A DNA stretch of 64,000 nt from Paramecium octaurelia (taxonomy: Eukaryota > Ciliophora > Oligohymenophorea > Peniculida > Parameciidae), in NCBI GenBank assembly GCA_905182995.1, contig CAJJDP010000028.1:62001-126000 (forward strand), given 5' to 3'. Made by a program: the position numbers and the translations under genes. Positions 1 through 12,131 of this stretch are shown here, piece by piece. Within the stretch, counting starts at the first letter, position 1, and every line of letters starts with the position of its first letter. The notes under the pieces are model-generated. The model had not been told where the DNA came from. It made no database searches and worked only from the letters and a program-made list of their open reading frames with translations.

Positions 1-1337
1 ATTGATGCTTGACAAACAGAACTATCTAAATCGCAGTCTATTTAAGCTAATTGATATTGCACAGCAGCCATAGCCCAAGTTGGCGTTTAAGAGTTAATTG
101 CTAATGGAGCATTGATATCCCTAAAAGTTAATTATGCAAATTTACATAGTGTCTGGAATATTGTAGCCAACAGACAATAGTTAATGAACATAGAGTGATA
201 AAAAAAAGTTAGTACTCACATATGGGTTTGGAGAATAAGTAGAATTGGCTAACACTTGTGACCAGCTCATCTAGCAGAATACTTAGGCTTAACTTAATAA
301 TTGTGGTAACTATGTTAAGTGTACTTAAGAATTACCTTGAACGTACTAAGTTGAAGAAAGTTAGCAATCGTAGCCACTCCACTTACTGCATAAATGGAAT
401 AGGAGGTGGGTAATGCAGGTTAATCAATACTATTGATTCCACATAACTCATCGCTTACTGTTCTACATTGACTATTGAGGAAAGACTTTATCAAAGCTTA
501 ACATTGTTCTACGTTGCCACTTCCTGATAAGGAGTACTACACTTGTTAATAGGTCCAAGTTCCAGTATATCCTTGATGATAACATGGACTAATGATTTAA
601 GTGCCACTTATGCTTTTTGCAAGAACAGCTTCTCTGGCTTAATCATTACCATAACCAAGATAAGAAATGGCATATAAATTAAGGTCTTCATCAGGCAATG
701 TCAAAGTAATAATGTCTGATTCGTATTATACGAAATCCACTTTAAATGCAATTTGAGTTGAGGCACCTCCCAAGTCTATCGCGATTAAACTTCCGTCAGT
801 TTTACCCAAAAGATACTCAACACCCAACCAAAGATATGTGGCCTATACATCAAAATTGCAGTTACCTCATCTTGACCTGATATTACTCTGGCCCAACTCT
901 CAGTCACAAACAAATAACCACTCTTACTCAGCTGCTTCCTGATCTCATCTATTAGTGCATTTTATTTATTGATATCCAATAATCTCATTCCAGCAGTTGC
1001 TCCCATGAATATTGGTGTATTTTGTTTCTGAGCAACAGGCACCTTTGAACTAATGAAATCAAATATGGGTGCCAAATAAGTTGAGATCTAATCTGGATAT
1101 TTCGTGGATATCCCTGGACTTGTCTTAAGTTATTGGGACTAAACAAATTTCTAATTCAATTACTTCTTAAGTGATGTCGGTTAGGGGATATTCCTTTTCA
1201 GTTCTGCATGGCCAAGAATATATTGTTGTCTTTGTGCTTGAAGATCCACAATCCAAAATTACACCGTAGCAAGTCTCATCTGCTTAAAGAAATCTTTAAG
1301 CTAAACAAAGTGAAGGTAATAGTAAATATAAAAACAT
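1..1337 (-). CDS. Apyrase / ecto-NTPDase (GDA1/CD39 family), C-terminus cut by window edge
   Basis: Hydrolyses nucleoside tri- and diphosphates, in this family normally on the cell surface or in the secretory lumen. The start at 1337 opens a signal peptide (MFLYLLLPSLCLAQ). The apyrase conserved regions follow in order: LDCGSSSTK (ACR1), PIFMGATAGMRLL (ACR2), WARVISGQDE (ACR3), DLGGASTQIAF (ACR4) and a SYLGYGND block. The last readable part, TPTWAMAAV, resembles the C-terminal apyrase region, so only a short tail should be missing beyond base 1. Introns at 1139-1163 (25 nt) and 843-865 (23 nt) restore the frame. No C-terminal membrane helix is visible in the part present. Family assignment is strong; substrate preference cannot be told. 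Confidence 0.9.
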
Positions 1338-1849
1338 CGTTTATTTATTTAAATATTAACATTATCATAATCAATCACTCCTTTACATACCCTTCAAATA
1401 ATATTAATTAATGAAATGATATGACATTCATGATTTATTTTTTTTTAAATAATCCCAAATAATCTTATTTCCCATTTCAAACATCATACAAATAATATAC
1501 GTTACCCTTATCTCAAGAAAGTTACTAGTATTTTGAATTAGAACACCTCATTTAAAATCCCTAAAATGTATATTCACACAAACATACTTTAAAAACATCA
1601 ATGAAAACCTAGAATTTTCAAATTTAGAGAGAAGCTTATTAATTATCTTTAATATTAGTCTTAAATACGTTAAATAAGAAATATTATATAGTTTGACATT
1701 CTTTTTCATTCTGCTCCAATTATATTGTGATTGAAAAGAGTAAAGGAATAAAATTAATCAGTTATTTCACTCTTTACTAACCTCAAAATGAAATTAATAA
1801 TATTTAAGTTTTATTAATTTATTTATACAAGACTTATTTTGTCAATAAA

Positions 1850-2442
1850 ATGTACTAATTTAGATCTTCCATTTATTATGAACCAAGTGATAGCGGAAGT
1901 GTTAAGTCGGTTTAAGTGGGAAATGCCAAATAAGATTAAGTTAGATATCTCACAGATTAATTACAAGCAGTCATTATGTTTAACGAAAAGCTAGAAAAAG
2001 AGATGAATTCCTTAAAATAATAAAACCAACAATTAAAATAGACTGTGGCAGATAAGGATAAATAAATTTCAGATTTTCAAGATTCCCAATCAAAAACAAT
2101 TAGTAAATTGCAGTAATTTAATCATATAATATTTCAAGCGTTCTATTATCAGAAAACAAAAAATTACAAGAAATAGTGATTTCTACCAATAAAAACTTGA
2201 AAAATTCCAATGTCAAAGCTCAACAACTCTAATAAGAAAATAATGTTTTAAAATAAACAATGCAATAATAGGAGGAATATCATGTAGAAGAAATGAAAAA
2301 AAGAGCTAATGAACTTGAAGAGCATTACTAATTGATGTAAAATATCGTTTCTGATTTAACATAACAAGTTTCATAATTATGTGAGGAAAAATAAAGACTA
2401 TAAAATGAATTAGAAGAAAAAAATAAATTATAACAAAAATGA
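1850..2442 (+). CDS. Coiled-coil protein, unknown function
   Basis: Predicted 188 residues. After a short Ser-rich start (MYQFRSSIYYEPSDSGSV) it is almost entirely heptad-like coiled coil rich in Gln, Glu, Lys and Leu. One 26-nt intron at 2113-2138 (GTAATT...CAAG) is needed to keep the frame. A later ATG at 1878 lies in another frame that closes early, so 1850 is preferred. The gene converges on another coiled-coil gene at 2752-4230. No enzymatic motif is seen. Such proteins in ciliates are often cytoskeletal, but nothing here proves that. Confidence 0.7.
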
Positions 2443-2490
2443 AATGTTTATTATTTTGATAAAATTGATTAAAAATTAATAATGTTTTGA

Positions 2491-2658
2491 TTTTCAAAAA
2501 GGCAACATGAATTATGTAGAACTCATAAATATCAATCTATGTTCTGTAAATCAGAAAATGTAAAAGATATCCTAAATTATAATGGGAATACCTAATAATA
2601 AATTACATTTTAAATTCCTTTATCTTACACATCAAATGAGAATTAATTAATTTAATGA
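2491..2658 (+). other. Open segment with B-box-like Cys/His spacing, in frame after two TGA codons
   Basis: This segment lies in the same frame as the end of the upstream coiled-coil gene but beyond its TGA (2440-2442) and a second TGA (2488-2490). It encodes a peptide with CRTHKYQSMFCKSENVKDIL, reminiscent of part of a B-box zinc finger, and then closes at TGA 2656-2658. No GT-AG intron that removes both stops was found. It could be a remnant exon, an unrelated short gene, or chance. Confidence 0.25.
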
Positions 2659-2751
2659 TTCAAAATAATGATTACTGATTATTTAACTAAAATGATTTGG
2701 AATTAAATAAAAATATAAGCAAAACTGCTTCAAAATTATCATAAATCTTAT

Positions 2752-4230
2752 TCATTGTAAATAATAATCCAATTTTCTATCAAGTTCTCTAATATTACTT
2801 AAATTTGTTAAATTTAATATTCTTTTTATTTTATCAACTATTCTTTAATAAACTTCCTAATCAACTACCAGACAAGCTCCCTTATGATTCAATTCTACTT
2901 TAGTACATCTAAAATATTTGCATAATGTAAAGACTATGTCCTTATATAATTAAGAGAATCTTACTTCGTTTAATTATGCTTACTTCTTATGCTCAAGATA
3001 TGATTACAAAATCTATTTGATGAATTTCCAAACTTCCTTCAAACTTGGGTCTGACTAGCAAAAATAATCTTGAGGAGCACATTATATCACTAAATCTTTT
3101 AAACATCTAATAAATTTCTCGTTTTCTTTAAATTATTATTTTAGTGTTTTCACTCCCTCTATCACTTCTTGGTTTAGTAAACTAAAACTAGAATTAATAT
3201 TCTTGCTATCTATAGTTAAATTGAGTTCATCTGCTAATTGTTTAAAAGTCTTTTCAAATTATGTTAAGTCACATTTCTCTATTACAGAAATTTGATTATT
3301 AATGGAGAGATTATTAAATTCCAGATTTTATTTGAGATCATGGAGTTATTGTCTGAATTACTCCACTTTGGCCAACAAGGCTTTATTTTCTCTTTCTAGT
3401 TATGAACACATGCACTCTTTTTTAGATTGTAAGTTTGAAGGAGTAGCTAGGTTAAATTAATTAAAAATTTACAATTAATAATGCACTTTTCTTATCTGAA
3501 ATCAAGAACTTTTTTAATATCCTTTTGATTTTTTTTGAATAGCAATAACTCTTTATTCTTTTATTAAATTTCTTGTCTGGATTCCACTAATTATTATTCA
3601 TATATTTCAATTTATCTGATTTATTATTAAATAACTTTATTCTTCTCATTTCTTAGTTAATCTATCTATTAAGTCATGTTTTTTAAGGTGTTAGTCAATT
3701 GTTTTTATAGTTCATCAATTAAACTGTCTTTGGCTTCAATTTTTTAATACAATTCACTGTAAGTTTTACATGGAGACATCTATGATTACATTGAGAGTTC
3801 AGTCACTTTTGAGAGATCCACACATTCTTATAGCTCATTAATGAAACTACTGATATGAATGATAAATTTGAGAATACTTCTATGATTTTCTAGTAACCAC
3901 AGTGTCACAACTTTCAAATCTGAATTTGGGAGATAAAAATCCAGGATCATTTTCCTTTTGAGAAATGCTATGCTATCGTTTAGTTTTTAATGGTTATAGT
4001 TATGATTAATCGATGTTGATTCCGAATGTATTTTAAGCTTTAGTAAAACAATCATGTTCATATGATTTAGATCGAATATGACCAGGTATGGATTCTATTT
4101 TATTGCTTTATGATTAATAGTTTTGGAGAACATTAATTTCTGGTTATTTGGTGTGATATTAAAATTCTTTCTTTTTCTATGGAACATAAGTAGGTCTCGT
4201 GTCATAGTCAGTTTATGATTGGACTTTCAT
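2752..4230 (-). CDS. Coiled-coil protein, unknown function
   Basis: Predicted 474 residues. The first ~150 are basic, Gln/Ser-rich and disordered-looking (start MKVQSQTDYDTRPTYVP). A long coiled-coil region follows, rich in Glu, Lys, Gln and Leu, and the C-terminal ~200 residues look mixed helical. Two introns restore the frame: 3850-3877 (28 nt) and 3447-3472 (26 nt). The start at 4230 is the first ATG of the open frame and lies 69 bp from the stop of ARPC4, on the same strand. I do not recognise the family. The architecture would fit a basal-body or cortical protein, which is only inference. Confidence 0.7.
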
Positions 4231-4299
4231 ATTTTTTATTATTTCAAATTTATTTTACAAATTTGATCAACTGATAATATATAATTTTTTATTTAATAC

Positions 4300-4902
4300 T
4301 CATTAATTTGCTAATCCTCCTACAAAGCAGGCAGCTGTAATTCTTGCTTAAGTGTTGATATTCAATTTGATGTCACTTAGATCCTTATCAATATTTTCCA
4401 CATAATCTATAATAAAATTAATAATCCCTTGAACACTGTATTTTTCTAAATGAGAATCCAAAATCAAGAAACTTATGTCATATCCCTTTATTTTAAGATA
4501 AAAGCTTACTGGAATTGGTTTCCTTCTTAAAATTTCAAAATAATCGGCTCTGACTGCCAAATACTTGGCAAATTTTTCACCTATCAATTTATCTACTTCA
4601 TCTAGGGCCTTAATTGAGAAGCTGATCTATATATTCTATAATCTAGAAATACTCTTGTTGAATTAATTGAAGGCTCAATAACACATTTCTCCTTTTCACT
4701 TCTGCACAAATAAATTGGTGACAAAACTAGTTGTCTGGTTTTGGATGAATAACTAAACCTTATAGAAAGAATATCATTACCCATTCAATTCGATTTCTGG
4801 TTTGCTTTGCTTTTCTATGATTTCTGAGGGAAATGCTCTCAAGCATAATGTAGCTTCTAGTGTTTTTCTGATTGCATCTGAATAGACTTGAACGGCTGCC
4901 AT
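4300..4902 (-). CDS. ARPC4: Arp2/3 complex subunit 4 (p20, ARPC4)
   Basis: ARPC4 forms, with ARPC2, the structural core of the Arp2/3 complex that nucleates branched actin filaments. The 174-residue product aligns along its length with what I know of the family: EATLCLRAFPSEIIEKQSKP near the N-terminus, then SEKEKCVIEPSINSTR, LRRKPIPGYDISFLI and IDKDLSDIKLN near the C-terminus. Length matches the usual ~168 residues. Three introns are required: 4753-4780, 4627-4652 and 4486-4509. The start at 4902 (MAAVQVYSDAIRKTL) matches the family N-terminus. Confidence 0.95.
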
Positions 4903-5095
4903 TAATGTGGTGTTTTTATTAAATTAATATATATATATGAGTATCAAGGATATTGATCAAATTTAATAGGCAAAATAATGACCTAATTGATTGAATGCTT
5001 ATAATGCATCTCTAATCCAATTCATATTTAATTATATCTTTGAAGATGGGATACAGATTGATTTAAATAATATAGTATAATAATAATAATATATA

Positions 5096-6506
5096 ATGGG
5101 CTAATCGAAAATAGGCCCATCTCATCCAGATAGGTCTTTTTCATCAAATAAATTTTAGTATGATAGATAATTCACCTTTCATGAACCAGATAATTATGAA
5201 CTGTTAAATAAGGCCTTAATTTTTAGTAATGAAAATTTGATGATTCATGAATGTCTATACATAAATGGACATTTTCTTTCAAATTGTAAGTTTACTGTAA
5301 ATTCATTTTACAATCTTAAAGATATCAAAAACCTTCTGCAAAGAGAAAATAAAATATTGACATTTTAACATGAATTCGAAAGAATTAGAAAGGATTTTCG
5401 ATTTAAGTCTAACATCATTACACAGAACACTACAATTTAAGAAGTGAATATTACTGAATTATATAAGCAAGCCAATTCATTTTAACATTAAAATATCCAG
5501 ATGATGGATAGTTTTGGAACGAATAATTCAATTAATTAAATAGCAAATAGAGGAAGGCAGAATCAAAGATAAAAAAAAGCAAATGAATCATCTTCTGAAG
5601 ATTTCACAGATTTAGATGATAAAAGCAAATCTCCCAGTCCTATAAACAATAAATCATAAGACAATTTCAAGAAGAATAATGTAATATTGAAGAAAAACTT
5701 TCCTTCTGACACTGATAGCGGGTAGGAACAAAAACAAATGAATAAAGAGTATAGTCGAATAATTAAAGACAAGAAAACTTAGGCTCTAAATGAAGCCACT
5801 GTTTCAAATCCAAATTATTAATTTGATAATGATTAAGAAGAATAAGAATTAGTTTTCTAAGTTAATTCAGATCTAATGAATCTAAAAAGTAGAATAGAAT
5901 AGTAAATTAGTCCATCCTATAAAAATATACCTAAGTCAGAAATTTTTACAACCAACTATTAAAAACTAGTAGAAAAACAAAATAACCAATAAGTAATGCA
6001 TTATTTTATATTACTAGTAGAAACAAAGTTATTAAAGTCGTGGAATGGAGTATTCAGGCTAAGAAAAATAACTATTATAATAAGACATTTCGCCATCGAA
6101 TAAATAGAATAAATATTAACAATAATCTATTATTCTTCAATAAGATAAATAATAAATATAATCCAACCTTGATTTCCAAGAGTAGAAAGAAAGACCTAAA
6201 CCTGTTCAATTGAAAAATGTAACTATAAAAGTGAATTAAAATATGTAATCTCCAAAAAATAGTTTGGCATATAAACCTATTGTATAAAAAGAATTTCAGG
6301 TTCATCTTGATAGTTCAAATGCTTCAAGTGTTTATAAACCTCCTTGGGATGTAAATTAGGTGAAAAAACAGTTTCCAAATCAAAGCAATTCCTCAGCTTG
6401 CTTTGACGATATATATTAGCAGAATAGGAAACAATAGCAACAACAATAGTTTACTCCAAATAATATTAAGATTGATGTAAAATAATTTTAATAAAAGAGG
6501 AATTGA
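5096..6506 (+). CDS. Gln/Asn-rich low-complexity protein, unknown function
   Basis: Predicted 461 residues, start MGQSKIGPSHPDR. The N-terminal ~130 residues look structured (INGHFLSNCKFTVNSFYNL). The rest is charged, Ser-rich and increasingly Gln/Asn-rich, with poly-Gln runs near the end. One 25-nt intron at 5993-6017 leads into the Gln-rich half. No domain is recognised. The initiator Met-Gly followed by Ser at position 4 would weakly allow N-myristoylation, though Gln at position 3 is not diagnostic. Confidence 0.65.
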
Positions 6507-7275
6507 TTTGTTTATACTTAATCGATTTATTGTTGCCAATTAAACAATTTTAAATATGCAGCAATATTGGAAATATCTAACAATAGCATTTTTATTTCTC
6601 AATAACATCTAAATTTTTTCAGATTTAAGAGATAAATATTCATGTTATAATATTTTTCAATTACTATTTTTTAGTTATTTCTATTCATTTAAAATACAAA
6701 ACTTACCTCAAAAATTCTAATTAATAAGTTCCTTGACATCCTGATTAATATTAATTTAGATTAAAAATTAAATATATAATCATTTTACCATTCAATTAAA
6801 AAATGAATTAAAATCCATCAAATCTGTTAAAAAATGGATTAATATGCTCCAAATAAAAGCATTTCTTTATCAAATATTCTTAAAATTTGATATTAACATT
6901 AATTTTGAAGATATATTAGTCACAAAAAGGGCAAATTAAAATCTCTTCTGTTATACTATCCTTGTGATTATTTTAGACAACAATATTTTGAAAAAAGCCA
7001 AAATTGAAAGTAATTTCCAAAAAAATTAAAAGAAATAGGATATCAGGACAAAATATATCTTATGAGAAATACCTATGAAGTCTACATTATATAGGTGTTG
7101 AATGATTATTTCAATCAATATTTCCCCAAAAAATTATATATGATCCTTACTAACGATAGAAAATTTAACTTAAATAAGAAAAGGAATAAGTATACTAAAA
7201 TGCTCAGTATTAATCCCTCATTTCCATAGTTTTTAAACTAATTCTCGAGAGTAAAATTTCATAAATTTAGAAATT
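6507..7275. other. AT-rich interval, no dependable gene
   Basis: Plus-strand frames from an ATG at 6557 can be chained through two or three intron-like segments into a Lys/Ile/Asn/Phe-rich product running toward 7270. That composition is what random AT-rich DNA with TGA as its only stop would also give. No motif supports a protein, so this is left as unassigned, possibly a decayed gene. Confidence 0.3.
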
Positions 7276-7574
7276 ATGGGAATTTGCCATTCGAGTAAAA
7301 AAATACAAAGCACTATGAATACTAATCCTATTTCATAATATTCCTCAAATCCTTCAATTCTGTAAAAAATAACCAACTAAAAACAAAGTTACTATAATCC
7401 TCATGTAAATTTAATGGTCACTTCTGAACCACAAAATTACGACCCAAAAAGTAATTAAATATACTAATTCAAGATCCTCATCGATAATTCAATGTACTTA
7501 TAAATGGAGTCAGATTTGAAATTATTAACTCAATTGAGGCTTGCATAATATCAAACGATGACATCGAAGAATGA
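7276..7574 (+). CDS. Small Met-Gly-x-Cys protein, copy 1 of a tandem paralogous pair
   Basis: Predicted 91 residues, starting MGICHSSKK. Gly-2 with Cys-4 is the classic dual N-myristoylation/palmitoylation arrangement, suggesting membrane attachment. A 23-nt intron at 7451-7473 is required. The C-terminal part, NPHRQFNVLINGVRFEIINS, matches NPHRQYNVILNGAVFAIVNS in the gene at 8984-9279. The intron sits at the same codon and phase in both genes, so this is a true paralogous pair. The family and function are unknown to me. Support for a real gene comes from the paralog rather than from known homology. Confidence 0.6.
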
Positions 7575-8983
7575 TTATATATCTATTATTGTAATAATTT
7601 TTGTGAATATATGACTAATAACAATTAATTAGAATGTATTTCTTTAATTTTCTAGAAGAACTATTGTAGATAATATTGATAATATTTTACTAATTTAAAG
7701 ATAAGAATATTATTCATAACACATTCTTCAGTAGAAAAAGTAAAAAGTAGAAGAACCAAGGACCTTGTGAACACCTATTCGCGAAAATTTAGAAGGAGAC
7801 AAATTTTCAGAATTGTCAAGTTTAAATAGTTAAATTATATTCTCTTTTGTTTCATTAAATTAAATTACTTGAATAAATCTAATCAGGGATCATCACCACA
7901 TCTTCCTATCAATTGGTATTTTCTAATCAATCCTACAAACATATATTATTATAACATTAATATTGTCTAAAATATGGCTATATTGTTTACTTATAATATT
8001 TTAAAGTTTTCTAGTTTGTAAATACTAGGCTTTGCTTATCTCTTCTCATCATAATTTAGATATTCTATGTGTATTTAGAACATGTATTGTTTTCTAACTC
8101 ATTTAGCTAGGCTTTTTTCTTCTCTTTTCGTGTTATTTTTATATTAAAAATTTGAGTCAATTTGAACACCTCTTCTTAACATGCTTTTTAGGATTATGTG
8201 TTTCTAAGATGAACTAGAGTTTCTGATTTTCAATTTTTAAATCAACTTTTAACTTGCTATTCATCTATATAAGTTTTATTAGTGGGTGATTAATAAATTT
8301 ATTATTTGTATCTATTATTATCGTATTCAAATTAATCAAACACAATCAAAATATATCTTGATTGAGAAATAATTTATAATTATTTATACAACTGGTATAA
8401 TACTATTGTAATTTATACACATATTTGACCTCAAAATGAATTTTTACATATTTTAAAAATAAGATATTTTAATGGATAAGAGTGACTATTGTACTTAATC
8501 AAGAACGTATTTCTCAAATAAAAATCAACAATTTGTACTCTATGGAACTTCATTTTGGATTTGAAGATTTAGAATAATCAATATTATGACCAATTGTTCT
8601 ATTTATACTAAATTCTTAATACTTGCTAATTCAATATAGGGATTTTGGTTTGTTCACTATGATGCCTTTTTCATTTGTTAATATATTAAGCAATATGAAT
8701 ATAATAATGAATTCTTAAGTGCATTTAAAGAGAATTGATGATTTCATAGAAAGAGTTTGTTATTTTTAAACATTTATAATACGTGTATTGAATTAATCAA
8801 TTTATAATTTATATATATATTTGTTCATCATACTATTTTATACACGTTTTAAATGTGCAATTTAATTTCTTAGTTATTTAAAAAAAATAGCTGGCATTAC
8901 CCGAAAAATTGCATAAATGAATAAATATTACCAATATTAGTATCTATAAAAATTAATACATAAATAAATTAATTTTAAAAAAG
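7575..8983. other. AT-rich interval between the two Met-Gly-x-Cys genes
   Basis: Very AT-rich. On the minus strand around 7900-8270 there are short Lys/Asn/Gln-rich open stretches (one starting MNSKLKVDLKIENQK) that cannot be joined convincingly by GT-AG introns. On the plus strand around 8437-8560 there is one short frame. I assign no gene. Decayed genes are possible. Confidence 0.3.
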
Positions 8984-9279
8984 ATGGGAGTTTGTATTTC
9001 AAAGGAAAAGAAAAAAAAATCCTGTAATTACGCTACATCGTCTTAAGTAAACCTCTAAAAATTTATGATAACTTATGATAAACAAACTAATCTATTATAT
9101 CGTTCAACTAAATTTTAAGCAGAACTATAACCAAAAGAATATGATTATACAAGTTATTATTATATATATCTTTAGATCCACATCGGCAATATAATGTAAT
9201 TCTAAATGGAGCTGTTTTTGCCATAGTCAATTCTATAGAGGGATCATTTAATGATGAACCAATCAATAACGACAATTGA
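8984..9279 (+). CDS. Small Met-Gly-x-Cys protein, copy 2 of a tandem paralogous pair
   Basis: Predicted 90 residues, starting MGVCISKEKKKKSC. Gly-2/Cys-4 plus a lysine cluster is a strong lipid-anchor pattern (myristoyl, palmitoyl and basic patch). A 23-nt intron at 9153-9175 interrupts the same codon as in copy 1 at 7276-7574. The shared core is DPHRQ/NPHRQ-like followed by NV and a Leu/Ile-Asn-Gly turn. The N-terminal halves have diverged, the lipidation signal and the C-terminal core have not. Function unknown. Confidence 0.6.
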
Positions 9280-9597
9280 TACATTTATTTTAAATAACAA
9301 GAATATTCTATCATTATAGTCTATGCTTTCTGTATTATTCTATTCCTCTACTCTTTATATCTGAATATTCCATTATTATTAAGATTAGTACTAATCAAGA
9401 TAAATAATTTTCAGGAATGCTAGATGTTTCTTAGATATCCATTATTTTGAAATACAGGAAATATTACCAATAAAATATCTCGCATTTCTTATAGAGATAA
9501 TGCTTTCTTCATATTTTATTTGATTAAACTGAGCCTAACCGCTGCTATTTTCAAAATTTGGGCTACTTAATAGCTTTTTTCTCTTTAATAGAAAATT
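9280..9597. other. Intergenic, AT-rich
   Basis: No gene seen. The start of the 1.3-kb duplicated block (9465) falls inside this stretch. Confidence 0.5.
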
Positions 9598-10796
9598 ATG
9601 GATAATCCGAATAATTCAACATTTATGTTGTTCAAACAAGAACAAATCTTTTTGACTACATTGATTAAATATATTCCTTTTGAATTGGAAGAACACTAAA
9701 TAATTGAAATGACAGAATGGTATTCTAATTAAAATAAATTCAAATATTTACATTTTCTATTAATATTAGAAATGATCTTTAGAGGAGTAAAATGCTTAAA
9801 GAGCATGCAACATTATAGCAATATAATATTTTTTCATAATTTTTTCATTCATTCTATATGACGAGAGCTAGGTGATTAAATTAAGAATATAAATACTTAA
9901 ATTCAAGCGATAATTGTAATTAATTAAGACTCATAATTGATTAATCAATCCTCCCTTAAGTCCATCTATTCAAAAAAGAAAGACAGGTTAGATAATTACA
10001 TTATTCTTATCCAAATGCAGAATTGATTATTGATTAACTTTTTAAATTAGTATATTCTTCGTTCTCCTCTTTCTTTTTAGATTTTAATGATATTGAAAAA
10101 GAACGATGAATAATATGCTAATTTCAAGCAAAATTAATTTTTTGATTTTGTATTTATTAAATATCATTAGTAAATTAAAATGCTAGACGACATTTCTAGT
10201 TCAAAGAGTTGTTGGGAGCAGGATCTCGGACCTGAAAATTAATCGCATTTCTTAGAAAAGTACTTTTATGACTTAATTACTGATAATTGTGATCAAATAT
10301 TAACAAACACCTTATATAGAACCTTAATAGAGTAGAAATCAGATAAGAAAACTTTAGAAACAATCTTAACTAGATACATATAGGAATAAATTGATTTGCA
10401 ACAACGCTAAAAGATTCATTCCAAATACTTTTTTGCTAAATCAGTTGTTTCTCTGAAAAAATTAATCTAATAATTTAGACAATTATTAGTTCCAGAAGAA
10501 AATATCAATAATACTAGCAGCACTTTAAGTTAATCAATTGAGAAAAAAAACAAAAGTGGATTTTTCCAGAATTCAGAATTTATAGAATTATATGAAAACG
10601 AATATTTCAAAGAAATTGGCGAACTTAATTAGGGAGAATTAATTTATATAGATGTTAGGTTTCGTATTACAAACTCATAATTAAAAGAAGAACTATATAA
10701 AATAAGATCCCACATATTGAAATAATTGCTATATTAAACAAGCACTGATGAAAAGTATCAATATATTGTAATTTAGTTTCTTTTAAACATTTAATG
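9465..10796 (+). repeat. First copy of a 1,332-bp direct duplication ending at an assembly N
   Basis: The stretch from 9465 to 10796 is repeated, as far as I can read without any difference, at 10800-12131 (offset 1,335). The copies are separated only by N at 10797 and two bases. A perfect repeat flanking a one-base gap is the mark of two contig ends that overlap but were not merged. It is therefore probably not a biological repeat. Confidence 0.9.
9598..10796 (+). pseudogene. Truncated duplicate of the tail-anchored protein gene (probable assembly artefact)
   Basis: Identical to the first 1,199 bases of the complete gene at 10933-12588, stopping at the N at 10797. It has no 3' end. It should not be counted as a separate gene unless the duplication is shown to be real. 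Confidence 0.85.
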
Positions 10797-10797
10797 N
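10797..10797. other. Assembly gap (single N)
   Basis: A single N joins the two identical 1.33-kb blocks. The true junction is probably a collapse of the repeat. Confidence 0.95.
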
Positions 10798-10799
10798 AA

Positions 10800-12131
10800 T
10801 ACCAATAAAATATCTCGCATTTCTTATAGAGATAATGCTTTCTTCATATTTTATTTGATTAAACTGAGCCTAACCGCTGCTATTTTCAAAATTTGGGCTA
10901 CTTAATAGCTTTTTTCTCTTTAATAGAAAATTATGGATAATCCGAATAATTCAACATTTATGTTGTTCAAACAAGAACAAATCTTTTTGACTACATTGAT
11001 TAAATATATTCCTTTTGAATTGGAAGAACACTAAATAATTGAAATGACAGAATGGTATTCTAATTAAAATAAATTCAAATATTTACATTTTCTATTAATA
11101 TTAGAAATGATCTTTAGAGGAGTAAAATGCTTAAAGAGCATGCAACATTATAGCAATATAATATTTTTTCATAATTTTTTCATTCATTCTATATGACGAG
11201 AGCTAGGTGATTAAATTAAGAATATAAATACTTAAATTCAAGCGATAATTGTAATTAATTAAGACTCATAATTGATTAATCAATCCTCCCTTAAGTCCAT
11301 CTATTCAAAAAAGAAAGACAGGTTAGATAATTACATTATTCTTATCCAAATGCAGAATTGATTATTGATTAACTTTTTAAATTAGTATATTCTTCGTTCT
11401 CCTCTTTCTTTTTAGATTTTAATGATATTGAAAAAGAACGATGAATAATATGCTAATTTCAAGCAAAATTAATTTTTTGATTTTGTATTTATTAAATATC
11501 ATTAGTAAATTAAAATGCTAGACGACATTTCTAGTTCAAAGAGTTGTTGGGAGCAGGATCTCGGACCTGAAAATTAATCGCATTTCTTAGAAAAGTACTT
11601 TTATGACTTAATTACTGATAATTGTGATCAAATATTAACAAACACCTTATATAGAACCTTAATAGAGTAGAAATCAGATAAGAAAACTTTAGAAACAATC
11701 TTAACTAGATACATATAGGAATAAATTGATTTGCAACAACGCTAAAAGATTCATTCCAAATACTTTTTTGCTAAATCAGTTGTTTCTCTGAAAAAATTAA
11801 TCTAATAATTTAGACAATTATTAGTTCCAGAAGAAAATATCAATAATACTAGCAGCACTTTAAGTTAATCAATTGAGAAAAAAAACAAAAGTGGATTTTT
11901 CCAGAATTCAGAATTTATAGAATTATATGAAAACGAATATTTCAAAGAAATTGGCGAACTTAATTAGGGAGAATTAATTTATATAGATGTTAGGTTTCGT
12001 ATTACAAACTCATAATTAAAAGAAGAACTATATAAAATAAGATCCCACATATTGAAATAATTGCTATATTAAACAAGCACTGATGAAAAGTATCAATATA
12101 TTGTAATTTAGTTTCTTTTAAACATTTAATG
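10800..12131 (+). repeat. Second copy of the 1,332-bp direct duplication
   Basis: Identical to 9465-10796. This copy continues into unique sequence and carries the complete gene, so it is the one to use for annotation. Confidence 0.9.
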
